A stretch of 64,000 bases of DNA. Source: Leptospira chreensis (GTDB lineage: Bacteria; Spirochaetota; Leptospiria; Leptospirales; Leptospiraceae). The notes under the pieces were generated by a model. It saw only the letters and a list, made by a program, of their open reading frames with translations. It made no database searches and was not told the DNA's origin. Positions within the stretch are counted from its first letter, which is position 1; every line of letters begins with the position of its first letter. The stretch covers positions 1-64,000 of the forward strand of contig NZ_JAFFPS010000041.1 in NCBI RefSeq assembly GCF_016919165.1, read 5' to 3'. Shown here piece after piece: positions 9,837-21,124 of this stretch. The translations under genes and the position numbers were made by a program.

Positions 9837-10562
9837 ATGATTCGAATCATTAGTTTTTTAATCATCCTTTCCTTTCCTATTTTAGGTTACACTCCCGGCA
9901 AGTGGTCCCACAAAGATGCCTACCTTTTTAAAAAAATTAAGAAAGTTCCGAATAAAGAAATCGTACGCAACGCAGAAGGGCAGGTTGTTTATGTCGCAGA
10001 ATATGAATACAACTCTGATGGAAAATTGATCAGCGAAACCTATTCAGATAAAGAGGGCAAAGGAGATGGAAAGACAACTTTCCGTTACACCGATGGACTC
10101 ATCTCTAGTGAAGAAGTCTATGACAACGGTGGTCATCTTGTTGAAAGAAAAGATTTTCAATTCAAAGGTCGTGCTTTGAAAAAGATGAACATCAAAGATG
10201 GAGAAGGACGACTATTGATTGTTTATTCCATTGAGAGTGATGGAGAAGGAAACGTCTTTGCGGCTGAAGGTAAAAACTTAGAAACCAAAGACAATGAATC
10301 CTTTCGTTTTCAAATTGATCCGAAACGTCCCAATGTCCAAATCCAATACCTGACTGATGATAAGAAAAAAGGTCTTGGTGAGATTCATTTCAAATTCGAT
10401 GCAAAGGGAAATCTCGTTGAAAGAGAATTCTTTCAGGGTGAAAGCCGTCGGGTTCATAAACTTAAATACAAAGCCGATGGAATTTTGGAGTCTCATTCGT
10501 TTCACGTGAAACAAGGGGACAACTGGATCCTAGAAAAGACTCACGTGCTTGTTTACGATTAG
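9837..10562 (+). CDS. Secreted protein with YD/MORN-like beta repeats, function unknown
   Basis: I chose the ATG at 9837, preceded by AGGAGAA. It gives a clean signal peptide (MIRIISFLIILSFPILGYT) and a 241-residue protein; an upstream ATG-less extension from 9798 is unlikely. The mature part is a run of short antiparallel strands with a recurring EYNSDGKLISE / RYTDGLISSEEVY / FDAKGNLVEREFF pattern, like the RHS/YD or toast-rack repeats of exported leptospiral proteins. I do not recognise a specific family. It lies between rsmG and mnmG, which are adjacent in many genomes, and its last 65 bases contain the second parS site (encoding FHVKQ). The location may be kept for the site rather than the protein. 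Confidence 0.7.
   Translation: MIRIISFLIILSFPILGYTPGKWSHKDAYLFKKIKKVPNKEIVRNAEGQVVYVAEYEYNSDGKLISETYSDKEGKGDGKTTFRYTDGLISSEEVYDNGGHLVERKDFQFKGRALKKMNIKDGEGRLLIVYSIESDGEGNVFAAEGKNLETKDNESFRFQIDPKRPNVQIQYLTDDKKKGLGEIHFKFDAKGNLVEREFFQGESRRVHKLKYKADGILESHSFHVKQGDNWILEKTHVLVYD
10498..10513. promoter_or_regulatory. parS centromere-like site 2 (15/16)
   Basis: CGTTTCACGTGAAACA differs from the perfect site only at the first base; the GTTTCACGTGAAAC core is intact. It is 959 bases from site 1 and inside the 3' end of the beta-repeat gene. Confidence 0.9.
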
Positions 10563-10846
10563 AAAAGCTTGATACTAGTTTCCCAGGATCGTTTTAAAAA
10601 TCGCCAACCAGTCAGTGCCGATTTAAAAACCTGGAACAGAGATCATCAATCGGAAGTTTAAGATCGTGTGATACGCAAAGCGAAAGACGAAACAATTTAG
10701 CTGAATTCAAAGTTTGATTTTAGAAAGTTAAAAAGTCTATTTTGCGAATGATAAAATTCAGTTCCTGGGTTTTTGAAAACAAGCTATCCAGGTTTATCGA
10801 TGCGGCCTAAAATTTTTGATTCAGAAAATGGATTCAAAGAGGATAA
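10563..10846. other. Intergenic stretch without a recognisable gene
   Basis: About 284 bases between the beta-repeat gene and the terminator. No ORF with good codon use is present. Short pairing segments are visible (CCAGG near 10583 with CCTGG near 10630; CCTGGG and CCAGG around 10768-10793), so a small structured RNA ending at the terminator is possible but unproven. It does not match tmRNA, SRP RNA or a tRNA by eye. Confidence 0.4.
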
Positions 10847-10880
10847 AAAAAACCAAGAGGGGAGTCCTTCTTGGTTTTTT
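10847..10880. terminator. Bidirectional intrinsic terminator
   Basis: AAAAAACCAAGA (10847-10858) pairs fully with TCTTGGTTTTTT (10869-10880) around a 10-base loop. There is a T-run on both strands, so it can end both the plus-strand transcript and mnmG. Confidence 0.88.
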
Positions 10881-10910
10881 AATTTGAGGAGCTTTGTCTT
10901 TTGTTTTTGA

Positions 10911-12785
10911 TTATCGTCTGTCTACCAAATGATAAAGAAGTAGATCCACATCAGAAGGATCCACTCCTGAGATATGAAGAGCATTTTCCAAATTCAAAGG
11001 CCGATGTTTTTCTAACTTCACCACAGCTTCTGTCTTCAAACCTTTCACACTGGCGTAATCAAAATCAGAAGGGATCTGAAAGTTTAAAAACTTATTACGA
11101 TACTCAATGGTTTCCAACTCACGTTTCAGATAACCTTCATATTTGACTTCCATTTCCAAAACTGCCTTTTCGTCTTCGTTCAAAGATTCAAGATCTGAAA
11201 GAATCGGTTCGATATCTTTGATTTTGATATCGGACCGTTTTAGAAACGAAGCCACGGTGTGGCCGAACTTATAATTTTCAATCTTCCTTTCTTCCAGAAC
11301 TTTCGTGAGTTCTTCGGTAGGCTTCATGGAAGTCACAAACATTTGTGATTTGATTTTTTCAATCCGAGCATAACGATCTTTCATATCCGTATAGAGAGAC
11401 TCGTCCACAAGTCCCATCTCATATCCATACTGCATGAGTCTTCGATCCGCATTATCTTGGCGAAGGAGTAGGCGGTATTCTGCACGACTGGTAAACATTC
11501 GGTAGGGATCTTCCACTCCCTTATAAACCAAATCATCTACAAGAACTCCGATATAAGATTCGCTGCGTTTGAAAAGAATGGGTTCTTCTTTTCGAACAGA
11601 TCGAATCACATTGTAAGCGGCCACAAGCCCTTGAGCTGCAGCTTCTTCATACCCAGTTGTGCCGTTAATTTGACCTGCATGATAGAGGCCTTTGACTTTC
11701 TTTGTTTCCAGAGTTGGGTTTAGTTCTGTTGGATCCACAAAATCATATTCGATAGCATAACCCGGACGCATGAGTTCCACTTCTTCTAAACCTTTGATGC
11801 TCCGAAGAAACTTCCACTGCACTTCCTCGGGCAAACTTGTGGAGACACCATTCAGATACATCTCGTTGGTTTCATAACCTTCGGGTTCGATAAAAATTTG
11901 ATGGCGATCCCGTTCTGCGAAGCGAACCACTTTATCTTCAATGGAAGGACAATATCTGGGGCCAATACTTTTGATCTGACCGGAATACATTGGAGAAAAT
12001 TCTAAGTTTTGTTTGATGAGTTCATGAGTGGTGTCGTTGGTATAAGTGATGTAACAAGGAATCTGTTTGCGATCGATCTTAGAAGTGGAGAATGAAAAAG
12101 GACGCGGGTTCTCATCTCCCTCTTGTACATCAAGTCCTTCAAAGTTGATGGAGTTCTTATGAACACGAGCCGGTGTTCCTGTCTTTAATCTTCCCAGTCG
12201 CAATTCAAAACGTGCAAGTGTATGGGAGAGACCTTTGGTTGTTGGCTCACCAATCCGGCCGGATTCTTTTTGGTAAGTTCCAATATGGATCACACTGGAT
12301 AAAAAAGTTCCTGTCGTTAAGATCACATGGTTGGTATAAAATGTAAACCCGCGTCCCGTGATGACACCGGTCACTTGGTTTCCTTCCACAATCAAATCCT
12401 CAACCGTGTCTTGTCGGATCGAGAGAGTTTTTAATTTTTCCAACTGGTGTTTGATCATGAGTTGGTATTGTTTTTTCTCTGCTTGTGCGCGAGGAGCCCA
12501 GACCGAAGGACCTTTGGATGTGTTTAACATCTTAAATTGAATTCCCGTTTGATCGATGACTCGGCCCATAAGACCACCGAGGGCATCGACTTCTCGCACC
12601 ATATGTCCTTTGGCAATTCCACCGATGGCGGGATTACAACTCATCTGTCCGATGGTATCTAAGTTCATTGTGATGAGGAGAGTTTTGAGACCAGCCTTGG
12701 CAGAAATATAAGCAGCTTCTGTTCCGGCATGGCCTGCGCCGACAACGATACAATCAAATTGGTTGGGATAAAAGGATGGATTCAT
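10911..12785 (-). CDS. mnmG: tRNA uridine-34 carboxymethylaminomethyl-modifying enzyme MnmG (GidA)
   Basis: A 624-residue FAD-dependent enzyme that with MnmE builds the cmnm5U34 modification in tRNAs reading [18 protein letters not shown] (about 15-26) is the FAD dinucleotide fold. [12 protein letters not shown] (about 50-61) and [12 protein letters not shown] (around 275) carry the family cysteines. [15 protein letters not shown] near residue 445 precedes the helical C-terminal domain that contacts MnmE and tRNA. Length and motifs are standard. mnmE is not in the window. The gene is separated from rsmG by an opposite-strand gene, unlike the compact mnmG-rsmG order of many bacteria. Confidence 0.96.
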   Translation of the reverse strand: MNPSFYPNQFDCIVVGAGHAGTEAAYISAKAGLKTLLITMNLDTIGQMSCNPAIGGIAKGHMVREVDALGGLMGRVIDQTGIQFKMLNTSKGPSVWAPRAQAEKKQYQLMIKHQLEKLKTLSIRQDTVEDLIVEGNQVTGVITGRGFTFYTNHVILTTGTFLSSVIHIGTYQKESGRIGEPTTKGLSHTLARFELRLGRLKTGTPARVHKNSINFEGLDVQEGDENPRPFSFSTSKIDRKQIPCYITYTNDTTHELIKQNLEFSPMYSGQIKSIGPRYCPSIEDKVVRFAERDRHQIFIEPEGYETNEMYLNGVSTSLPEEVQWKFLRSIKGLEEVELMRPGYAIEYDFVDPTELNPTLETKKVKGLYHAGQINGTTGYEEAAAQGLVAAYNVIRSVRKEEPILFKRSESYIGVLVDDLVYKGVEDPYRMFTSRAEYRLLLRQDNADRRLMQYGYEMGLVDESLYTDMKDRYARIEKIKSQMFVTSMKPTEELTKVLEERKIENYKFGHTVASFLKRSDIKIKDIEPILSDLESLNEDEKAVLEMEVKYEGYLKRELETIEYRNKFLNFQIPSDFDYASVKGLKTEAVVKLEKHRPLNLENALHISGVDPSDVDLLLYHLVDRR

Positions 12786-12954
12786 ATTATGTCTTCTTAA
12801 GTATTCGTTCGTATCAAAAACGAGTGAGAGGATTCATTCTTGTTCTACTCTCTAGAACGATATCAAAACCATCGGCCTATGGTTCGAGAGAAAAAAAGAT
12901 AAAATTCATTTTCTAATTTTGAAACTTCAGAAGATTGGAGTGATAGGAATCTCA

Positions 12955-13878
12955 ATGGCTCAGAATTCATTCCCTTATACATACTTTGAAGGAAAGATCG
13001 TTCCTTCCGAAGACGCAAAAGTCAGTGTCCAAACCCATGCCTTGCAATATGGGACCGGCGTTTTTGGTGGAATCCGCGGATACTACAACGAAGCGAAAAA
13101 AAATCTCTATGTCTTTCGATTGCCGGAACATTGCAAACGTCTTGTGAACTCCACAAAGATCATGCAGCTTCAAATCAAAATCACACCAGAAGAAATCCAA
13201 TCTATCATTTTGGAACTGCTTCGAAAAAACGAAGTAAAACAAAACGTATATCTTCGGCCTTTTATTTATACTTCTGCCTTACAACTTTCTCCGAGATTCC
13301 ATGATGTGAAAGCTGACATCACTGTTTATGCTTTGAAGTTGGACGACTACCTCGACACACAAAATGGTCTTACAACAATCGTTTCTTCTTGGCAAAGATT
13401 TTCTGATAACCAAATTCCCACTCTTTCGAAAGTCAGTGGTGGGTATGTAAATTCTGCTCTGGCAAAATCAGAAGCGGTTCAAAATGGAATGGACGAAGCC
13501 ATCTTTTTGGATGCGAGAGGATTTGTATCAGAAGGTTCAGCGGAAAATCTTTTTATCGTTCGGGATGGAGTGATCCATACACCAACCATTCCTTCTTCCA
13601 TCTTAGAAGGAATCACTCGTCGCAGCATCATTCAAATTGCAAAAGACTTAGGGATCCAAGTTGTGGAAAGAGATATCGCTCGTTCGGAACTCTACATTGC
13701 TGATGAATTATTTTTTTCAGGCACTGGTGTGCAAGTGGCTTGGGTGAAAGAAGTGGATCGAAGGGTGATTGGAGATGGAAACATCGGTCCCATCACAAAA
13801 AAAATCCAATCGATTTTCTTTGAAGCAGTTCGCGGCGAACAACCGAATTACATGAGCTGGCTCACTCCGGTATACTAG
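12955..13878 (+). CDS. ilvE: Branched-chain amino-acid aminotransferase (class IV)
   Basis: PLP enzyme that makes leucine, isoleucine and valine from their 2-keto acids with glutamate. I chose the ATG at 12955 (MAQNSFPYTYFEGKI): GGAGTGATAGGA is placed as a Shine-Dalgarno before it, and the family begins just before the YFEGKIVP strand. The result is 307 residues, the usual IlvE length. QTHALQYGTGVFGGIRGY is the class IV N-terminal motif. LSKVSGGYVNS carries the PLP lysine, and EGSAENLFIVRDGVIHTP is the C-terminal signature. It is 5 bases from the delta-prime gene and divergent from mnmG. Confidence 0.92.
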   Translation: MAQNSFPYTYFEGKIVPSEDAKVSVQTHALQYGTGVFGGIRGYYNEAKKNLYVFRLPEHCKRLVNSTKIMQLQIKITPEEIQSIILELLRKNEVKQNVYLRPFIYTSALQLSPRFHDVKADITVYALKLDDYLDTQNGLTTIVSSWQRFSDNQIPTLSKVSGGYVNSALAKSEAVQNGMDEAIFLDARGFVSEGSAENLFIVRDGVIHTPTIPSSILEGITRRSIIQIAKDLGIQVVERDIARSELYIADELFFSGTGVQVAWVKEVDRRVIGDGNIGPITKKIQSIFFEAVRGEQPNYMSWLTPVY

Positions 13879-13883
13879 TCACT

Positions 13884-14816
13884 ATGTCTGATACTTTGTT
13901 TTCCTTCGACCAAGTGTCAGGCCAAGATGTTGCACTGACCTACTTAAAGTCTTTTGTAAAAGATAGATCCCGAATTCCAGGATCGATTATCTTTCACGGT
14001 CCCGATGGAGTAGGGAAGTGGATTGCAGCAGAAAGATTTGCAAGACAACTTCTTTGTTTGGAAGGAACCTCTTGTGGAGTTTGCGATTCTTGCCGCCAAT
14101 TTATGAAAGGAGTCCATCCCGACTTCATTCAATTTCCCCGAAGAAAAAACATTGCGATTGGAAAAGAAAAAGATCCAGAAGACTTCACCATCCGTTGGCT
14201 TTTGTCCTCACGCATTCCTTACAAACCTCATACCTCGGATTACCGAGTGGTTTTATTTCCCGAAGCCAACCGCATCAACAATGAAGCAGAAACCACTCTT
14301 CTTAAAACTTTAGAAGAGCCACCTCCTCATACAAAGTTTATTCTCATCGTCAATGACTTACGAAACTTAAAACAAACCATTGTGTCACGATCCGTTTGTG
14401 TTCCCTTTAATTATCTCCCCCAAGACGAAATCAAAAAGATTCGCAGAAATGAAATTTCTGAATCCAAACTTTACTATGGTGGATCACTCAATCCGTTTGA
14501 AATCGCTGATGAATTTTTGGAAGAGTGGCATGAGAACGTGAGAGAACATTGCCATGATTCCATTTTGTTATTCAAATTGGAGAATTGGGTGCGTGATCAG
14601 TTGGGAGAATTTCGAGCTAGCAAGGAAGGGCTTACGGGAATCGATTTTTTAGAGATGATTTGTCTCTTACTTCTCTATGAATACAGACAAAAAAACTTTG
14701 AAGCCAATGTCGGGCGAATTGAAGCCATCCTCGATTTCAAAATGAAATTACATTATGAAATTCCAGCCCTTGAGTATGTTCTTTTATCACAACTTTTTTT
14801 AAGACTTGCCACTTAA
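13884..14816 (+). CDS. holB: DNA polymerase III delta-prime clamp-loader subunit (HolB-like)
   Basis: A 310-residue AAA+ protein. The N-terminus reads IPGSIIFHGPDGVGKWIAAE, with a P-loop-like GPDGVGK at about 33-39. A C-x-C-x-x-C cluster follows (LCLEGTSCGVCDSCRQF, about 54-70), the zinc module of clamp-loader subunits. NEAETTLLKTLEEPPPHTKFIL (around 134-155) is the characteristic delta-prime/gamma segment, followed by an SRS-type sensor (IVSRSVCVPF). The C-terminal third is poorly conserved. It could in principle be a gamma/tau paralogue, but it is too short and lacks the typical second half. Its position just before dnaA fits a replication role. Confidence 0.85.
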   Translation: MSDTLFSFDQVSGQDVALTYLKSFVKDRSRIPGSIIFHGPDGVGKWIAAERFARQLLCLEGTSCGVCDSCRQFMKGVHPDFIQFPRRKNIAIGKEKDPEDFTIRWLLSSRIPYKPHTSDYRVVLFPEANRINNEAETTLLKTLEEPPPHTKFILIVNDLRNLKQTIVSRSVCVPFNYLPQDEIKKIRRNEISESKLYYGGSLNPFEIADEFLEEWHENVREHCHDSILLFKLENWVRDQLGEFRASKEGLTGIDFLEMICLLLLYEYRQKNFEANVGRIEAILDFKMKLHYEIPALEYVLLSQLFLRLAT

Positions 14817-14991
14817 TTAAGAACACCTAACAGCCAATATTCGAACGAAATTCAAAAGAAGCATTTGGAGACATAATTTTTTTATCAGCGTCGACTATTT
14901 TTCCTAGTTTGGATCGTTTCTCGATTTTTCATTTGAATTCTACCTACTTGCTAAAAGTATAGTACCCGATTTCACATTTAGGGCGGGAAAC

Positions 14992-16317
14992 TTGGACATA
15001 CGTTGGGAAGAAATTTTAGAAGAAATATCGAAACAGATACCTCCCAAGTACTTTTCCAATTTCATTGCACCACTCCGATTCGATAAATCGGAAAACCAAA
15101 TGGTACATTTGACAGCTCCTTCCACGGGAATCAAACGCCATGTGGAAACCAAATATGTTAGTTTCATAGAAGACGCCGTCTATCAAGTAATAGGTGATCG
15201 TTTTCGAGTCTCCATTCTCGCAGAATCGGAAGCTTCCACACAGATTTTCAAAGAAGTCATCCAATCCAAATTCGATGAATCTGACTCAGATCTAAATCCA
15301 GAGTTTATTTTTAGTAATTATATCACTTCTGATTCCAACCGGATTGCTTTTACAGCTGCCAAAAGTGTAGCCGAGCAACCCGGAAAATACAATCCACTCT
15401 ATATCTTTGGGCCTGTGGGTGTTGGAAAAACACATTTACTCCACGCCATCGGAAACGAGATCAAAAAGAAGGATCCATGGAAAACGGTTCGTTATGTAAA
15501 CAGTACCTCTTTTTTAAACGAGTTTATTTTTACCGTCAGACAAAATAACCGTGAGTCTCTCGAGTCTTTCAAAATTCGTTACCAGTCTTATAATGTTTTA
15601 CTCTTTGATGACATTCAGTTTTTAAATGGGGGTGCTGAGAAAACTCAAGAAGAGTTTTTCGCTCTCTTCAATTTTCTTTATGATAGAAAACGCCAGATTG
15701 TCATCGCATCAGATCGCCCAAGTTATGAACTTCCGTTACACGAAAGGCTCAAATCCCGATTTGTGCATGGTCTCCAAGCCGATATCAAATCCCATGACTT
15801 GGCTCTACGCATCGAACTTTTACGTGCTAATTTTTCAGAATTCAATATTCCTGCCAGTGACAAACTCCTACTCTGGCTCGCCGAACGTTTGGAAGGTGAT
15901 TCTAGAGCTCTCATTGGAATCGTAAACGACTTGGTTTTGTATAAAAAGGCGTATGAATACTTTTTACTCACGGAAGAAAAAATTCAGGAGATCGCAGAAG
16001 CCCGATTTCTCACAAATAAAAAGAGAATCGGGTTCAGCCCCGACATGGTCATTGATCTCGTCTGTGAAAGGACGAATGTGGCAAGGAAAGATCTCCTAGG
16101 GAAGAGCCGGAAGGCCGATTTCATCCCACCTAGGCATTTGTGTATGCTCCTCCTTCATGACGTCCTCCATGTTCCCAAAGCGCAAATCGGTAGGATTTTT
16201 TCGACCACACACTCGACTGTCATCCACGGAATTGATAAGTTCAAAGAACGGATGAAAACAGACCCACAATGGGAAGATTTTTTCCACACCATCAAACACA
16301 AGATAAGTTTCCAATAA
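14992..16317 (+). CDS. dnaA: Chromosomal replication initiator DnaA
   Basis: 441 residues from a TTG start after AGGGCGGGAAAC. Domain I covers about 1-85, a short linker 86-110, and the AAA+ domain 111-330, with Walker A GPVGVGKTH (140-148), Walker B LLFDD (203-207) and RLKSRF (252-257). DNA-binding domain IV covers about 345-441. The region that reads GRDHTTV in most DnaA proteins here reads IFSTTHSTV (402-410): the Arg and Asp are replaced by Thr, one residue is missing, and only the His and one Thr are kept. Those residues contact the 3' half of the DnaA box, so sequence preference may be altered. GGACATA covers the start codon, matching motifs repeated downstream. Autoregulation is likely but not shown. 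Confidence 0.96.
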   Translation: MDIRWEEILEEISKQIPPKYFSNFIAPLRFDKSENQMVHLTAPSTGIKRHVETKYVSFIEDAVYQVIGDRFRVSILAESEASTQIFKEVIQSKFDESDSDLNPEFIFSNYITSDSNRIAFTAAKSVAEQPGKYNPLYIFGPVGVGKTHLLHAIGNEIKKKDPWKTVRYVNSTSFLNEFIFTVRQNNRESLESFKIRYQSYNVLLFDDIQFLNGGAEKTQEEFFALFNFLYDRKRQIVIASDRPSYELPLHERLKSRFVHGLQADIKSHDLALRIELLRANFSEFNIPASDKLLLWLAERLEGDSRALIGIVNDLVLYKKAYEYFLLTEEKIQEIAEARFLTNKKRIGFSPDMVIDLVCERTNVARKDLLGKSRKADFIPPRHLCMLLLHDVLHVPKAQIGRIFSTTHSTVIHGIDKFKERMKTDPQWEDFFHTIKHKISFQ

Positions 16318-16563
16318 CCTGTCAGTAACGCAAAGACTACCTGTCGATAAACTGTCGATAGGACATAGTCACAACTTATTGTCCCTAAAATTTCTCCTTA
16401 CCTGTTCAAAGTGACATAAATATTGACAGTTGCAAAAAGGAAAAAACCTGACATAATTCAATAAAAATTGAACTTTCCAGGCTTTATCAACATACTGACA
16501 GAACCAGCGGAAACGACATAATATATATAAAGATATATAATATAAATAAGAAGAAGAGGAAAA
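16318..16563. other. Presumed oriC (dnaA-dnaN interval) and dnaN promoter region
   Basis: The interval has no perfect TTATNCACA DnaA box. The nearest are TGTCGATAA (16342-16350, 8/9 on the minus strand), TGTCGATAG (16353-16361, 7/9) and TTATCAACA (16484-16492, 8/9). The tetramer GACA/TGTC occurs ten times in 246 bases. Within these, GACATA recurs at 16362, 16413, 16450 and 16515, three of them extended to GACATAA. An almost pure A+T tract at 16519-16552 could be the unwinding element and also supplies the region just before dnaN. The location between dnaA and dnaN, two nearby parS sites and the strand switch of genes around dnaA support an origin here. Confidence 0.75.
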
Positions 16564-17682
16564 ATGAAATTCACTGTCAATACTACAGACTTCCTAAAAG
16601 CAATCAACTCAGTGGATGGCGTAATCTCCGTTCGAGAGATAAAGTCAGCCCTTTCCAATTTGAAAATTCAAACTGGAGACAATGAAGTATATCTTTCTGC
16701 GACCGATTTAGAGATCGCTATTAAAACTTCTGTTCCATCTACCATTGGGGAAAAAGGAACGGCATCCTTACCTGCAAAACAACTATCGAGTATTTTTAAA
16801 AATCTAAACTTTGATACAAGTTTACTCACAACCACCGACCAAGCAGAAAACTCTGAGACAACAATCACAGATGCTTCTGGTAAGATGGACACTAAGTTTA
16901 AAGTAAACGGAATTGATTCAGAAGATATCAAAACAATTCCTAAAGTAGATGAGTCAAGTGTGGTTGAGTTTCCTTGCCAAACCATTCGTGAGATGTTTCG
17001 TAAAACTTCTTATGCAATGGCGATTGAAGAAACACGTTTTGTATTCAATGGTCTTTTTTTAAAACCAGAAGATACCAATCTGATTGTTGTGGGAACTGAT
17101 GGACGTCGTCTTTCTAAAATCATTCGTAAGTTTCCAAAACAGTTTCCATTTAAAAATGGTGTGATCATTCCTCACAAAGCAGTTCGCGAAATGCTTAAGA
17201 TGATGGAAGGAAAAGAAACAGCAAAGATTGGTTTTGTAGAAGAACAAATTTATGTTTCCTCTGGAAACGTAGAACTTCTTTTCAAACTCATTGATGGAAA
17301 CTTTCCTGATTATGAACAAGTCATTCCTAAACAAACATCCGAATCCGTTCGAGTTGTTAAAGCTGACTTTTTAACTTTCTTAAAACAAGCTTTGATTTCT
17401 GCAGAAGAACCATCGAAACAAGTTCGTTTGGCTTTTACAAAAGGGAGTGTGAACATCAGTTCTTCCAATCCAGGAACGATGATGTTTGATCACAACATGC
17501 CAATTGAATACAATGGAGAACCAATCACCATTGCCTTTAAAGGTGATTATTTGAGTGATGTGGTTAAAGCTGTGGATGATCCTGAAGTCATTTTTGAGTT
17601 CACGACTTCTAGTGCACCGGTTCTATTTAAAGATCCTTCTGATAGTGACTTTGTTTCAGTCATCATGCCAATGAAACTTTAA
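16564..17682 (+). CDS. dnaN: DNA polymerase III beta sliding clamp
   Basis: 372 residues, the standard length for a three-domain beta clamp that dimerises into a ring around DNA and tethers polymerase III. The N-terminus (MKFTVNTTDFLKAINSVDG), the central VGTDGRRLSK, and the C-terminal FVSVIMPMKL that forms part of the peptide-binding pocket are typical. ATG after AAGAAGAGGAAAA. The stop overlaps the recF start (TAATG), so dnaN and recF are translationally coupled. Confidence 0.97.
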   Translation: MKFTVNTTDFLKAINSVDGVISVREIKSALSNLKIQTGDNEVYLSATDLEIAIKTSVPSTIGEKGTASLPAKQLSSIFKNLNFDTSLLTTTDQAENSETTITDASGKMDTKFKVNGIDSEDIKTIPKVDESSVVEFPCQTIREMFRKTSYAMAIEETRFVFNGLFLKPEDTNLIVVGTDGRRLSKIIRKFPKQFPFKNGVIIPHKAVREMLKMMEGKETAKIGFVEEQIYVSSGNVELLFKLIDGNFPDYEQVIPKQTSESVRVVKADFLTFLKQALISAEEPSKQVRLAFTKGSVNISSSNPGTMMFDHNMPIEYNGEPITIAFKGDYLSDVVKAVDDPEVIFEFTTSSAPVLFKDPSDSDFVSVIMPMKL

Positions 17683-18779
17683 TGTTTCTAAAAAAGATCT
17701 ACATAAAGAACTTTCGTAATCACGAAGAAACAGCGCTTACTTTCCAATCACGTCTTATCTTTTTTATTGGCAACAATGGAGAAGGTAAGACAAACCTTCT
17801 CGAATCCATCTCCCTTCTTTCTTATTTAAAAAGTTTTCGTGAATCGGACCAAAACCAACTCCTTCGTTGGGAAACTTCGGACACCTTCATTCGAGCTGAA
17901 TTTGAATCAGAAGGGAATGAATATCTTTTTGAATATGGAATTGAACATTCTTATTCCAAACGAAAGAAATTGAAAGTGAATGGAGAAGAGTTTAAAAAGA
18001 TTTCTGACTATGTGGGATATTTTCGTTCGATTGTAATGAGCCCACCAGACATTCTCATCATTGAAGATGGGAACGTAGAAAGAAGACGATTCTTAGATGC
18101 TTTTATCTCTTCCACAAACCGTTATTATCTCAAACAACTCATTGAATATGATAGGCTTGTCAAACAACGAAATGCAGCCCTAAAAAAAGAAAATTCCACA
18201 GATCGTGAAATTGGAATCTGGGATGAACCCATCATCGAACATGATGCAGAAATTCGAGAGATCCGAACCAAAACGATAGAAAGTCTTTCTGGTTACTTTC
18301 ATAAAAACTTACAACAGTTAAGTTCTGGAAAGGATCCCTTCTTTTTAACTTATAAACCTAACCTATCCTCTAAAGAAGAACATAGACAGCGGTTGATCGA
18401 TAATTTGCGGAAAGACAGAGCCATCGGATACACAAGCTGCGGCAATCATAGAGACACACTTCCTATAGGATTTGATGATAAGGATCTCAGTGGGTTTGGA
18501 TCCCAAGGCCAAAAACGAAGTGCTGTCATTGCTCTCAAAACTGCCTGTTTCCAAATGATCCGTGATACGACAGGTGAGGCACCGGTGCTTCTCATTGATG
18601 ACATCATTCGGGAACTGGATGTCAAACGGAGAGAATACTTTGTAAATTTGATTTCCGAATGTGGACAGGCATTTTTTACCACCACTGATTTAGAAGGAAT
18701 CAATGAATATGTCGGGAACCTAACACTAGATAAAGAAATCTACCAAGTGGAAAACGGCAAAGTGAAGGTGTTTTCTTAG
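17682..18779 (+). CDS. recF: DNA replication and repair protein RecF
   Basis: 365-residue ABC-type ATPase that helps load RecA at single-strand gaps. Walker A GNNGEGKTN (about 30-38) follows the typical N-terminus LKKIYIKNFRNHEE. The signature helix region is GFGSQGQKRSAVIALK (about 270-285), and Walker B is VLLIDDIIRELD (about 305-316). The ATG overlaps the dnaN stop, and the DUF721 gene starts 3 bases after the stop. The dnaN-recF-DUF721-gyrB order is ancestral for many bacterial origins. Confidence 0.96.
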   Translation: MFLKKIYIKNFRNHEETALTFQSRLIFFIGNNGEGKTNLLESISLLSYLKSFRESDQNQLLRWETSDTFIRAEFESEGNEYLFEYGIEHSYSKRKKLKVNGEEFKKISDYVGYFRSIVMSPPDILIIEDGNVERRRFLDAFISSTNRYYLKQLIEYDRLVKQRNAALKKENSTDREIGIWDEPIIEHDAEIREIRTKTIESLSGYFHKNLQQLSSGKDPFFLTYKPNLSSKEEHRQRLIDNLRKDRAIGYTSCGNHRDTLPIGFDDKDLSGFGSQGQKRSAVIALKTACFQMIRDTTGEAPVLLIDDIIRELDVKRREYFVNLISECGQAFFTTTDLEGINEYVGNLTLDKEIYQVENGKVKVFS

Positions 18780-18782
18780 ATT

Positions 18783-21105
<2,323 letters not shown>

Positions 21106-21124
21106 TCGGAATTAGGATAGAAAA

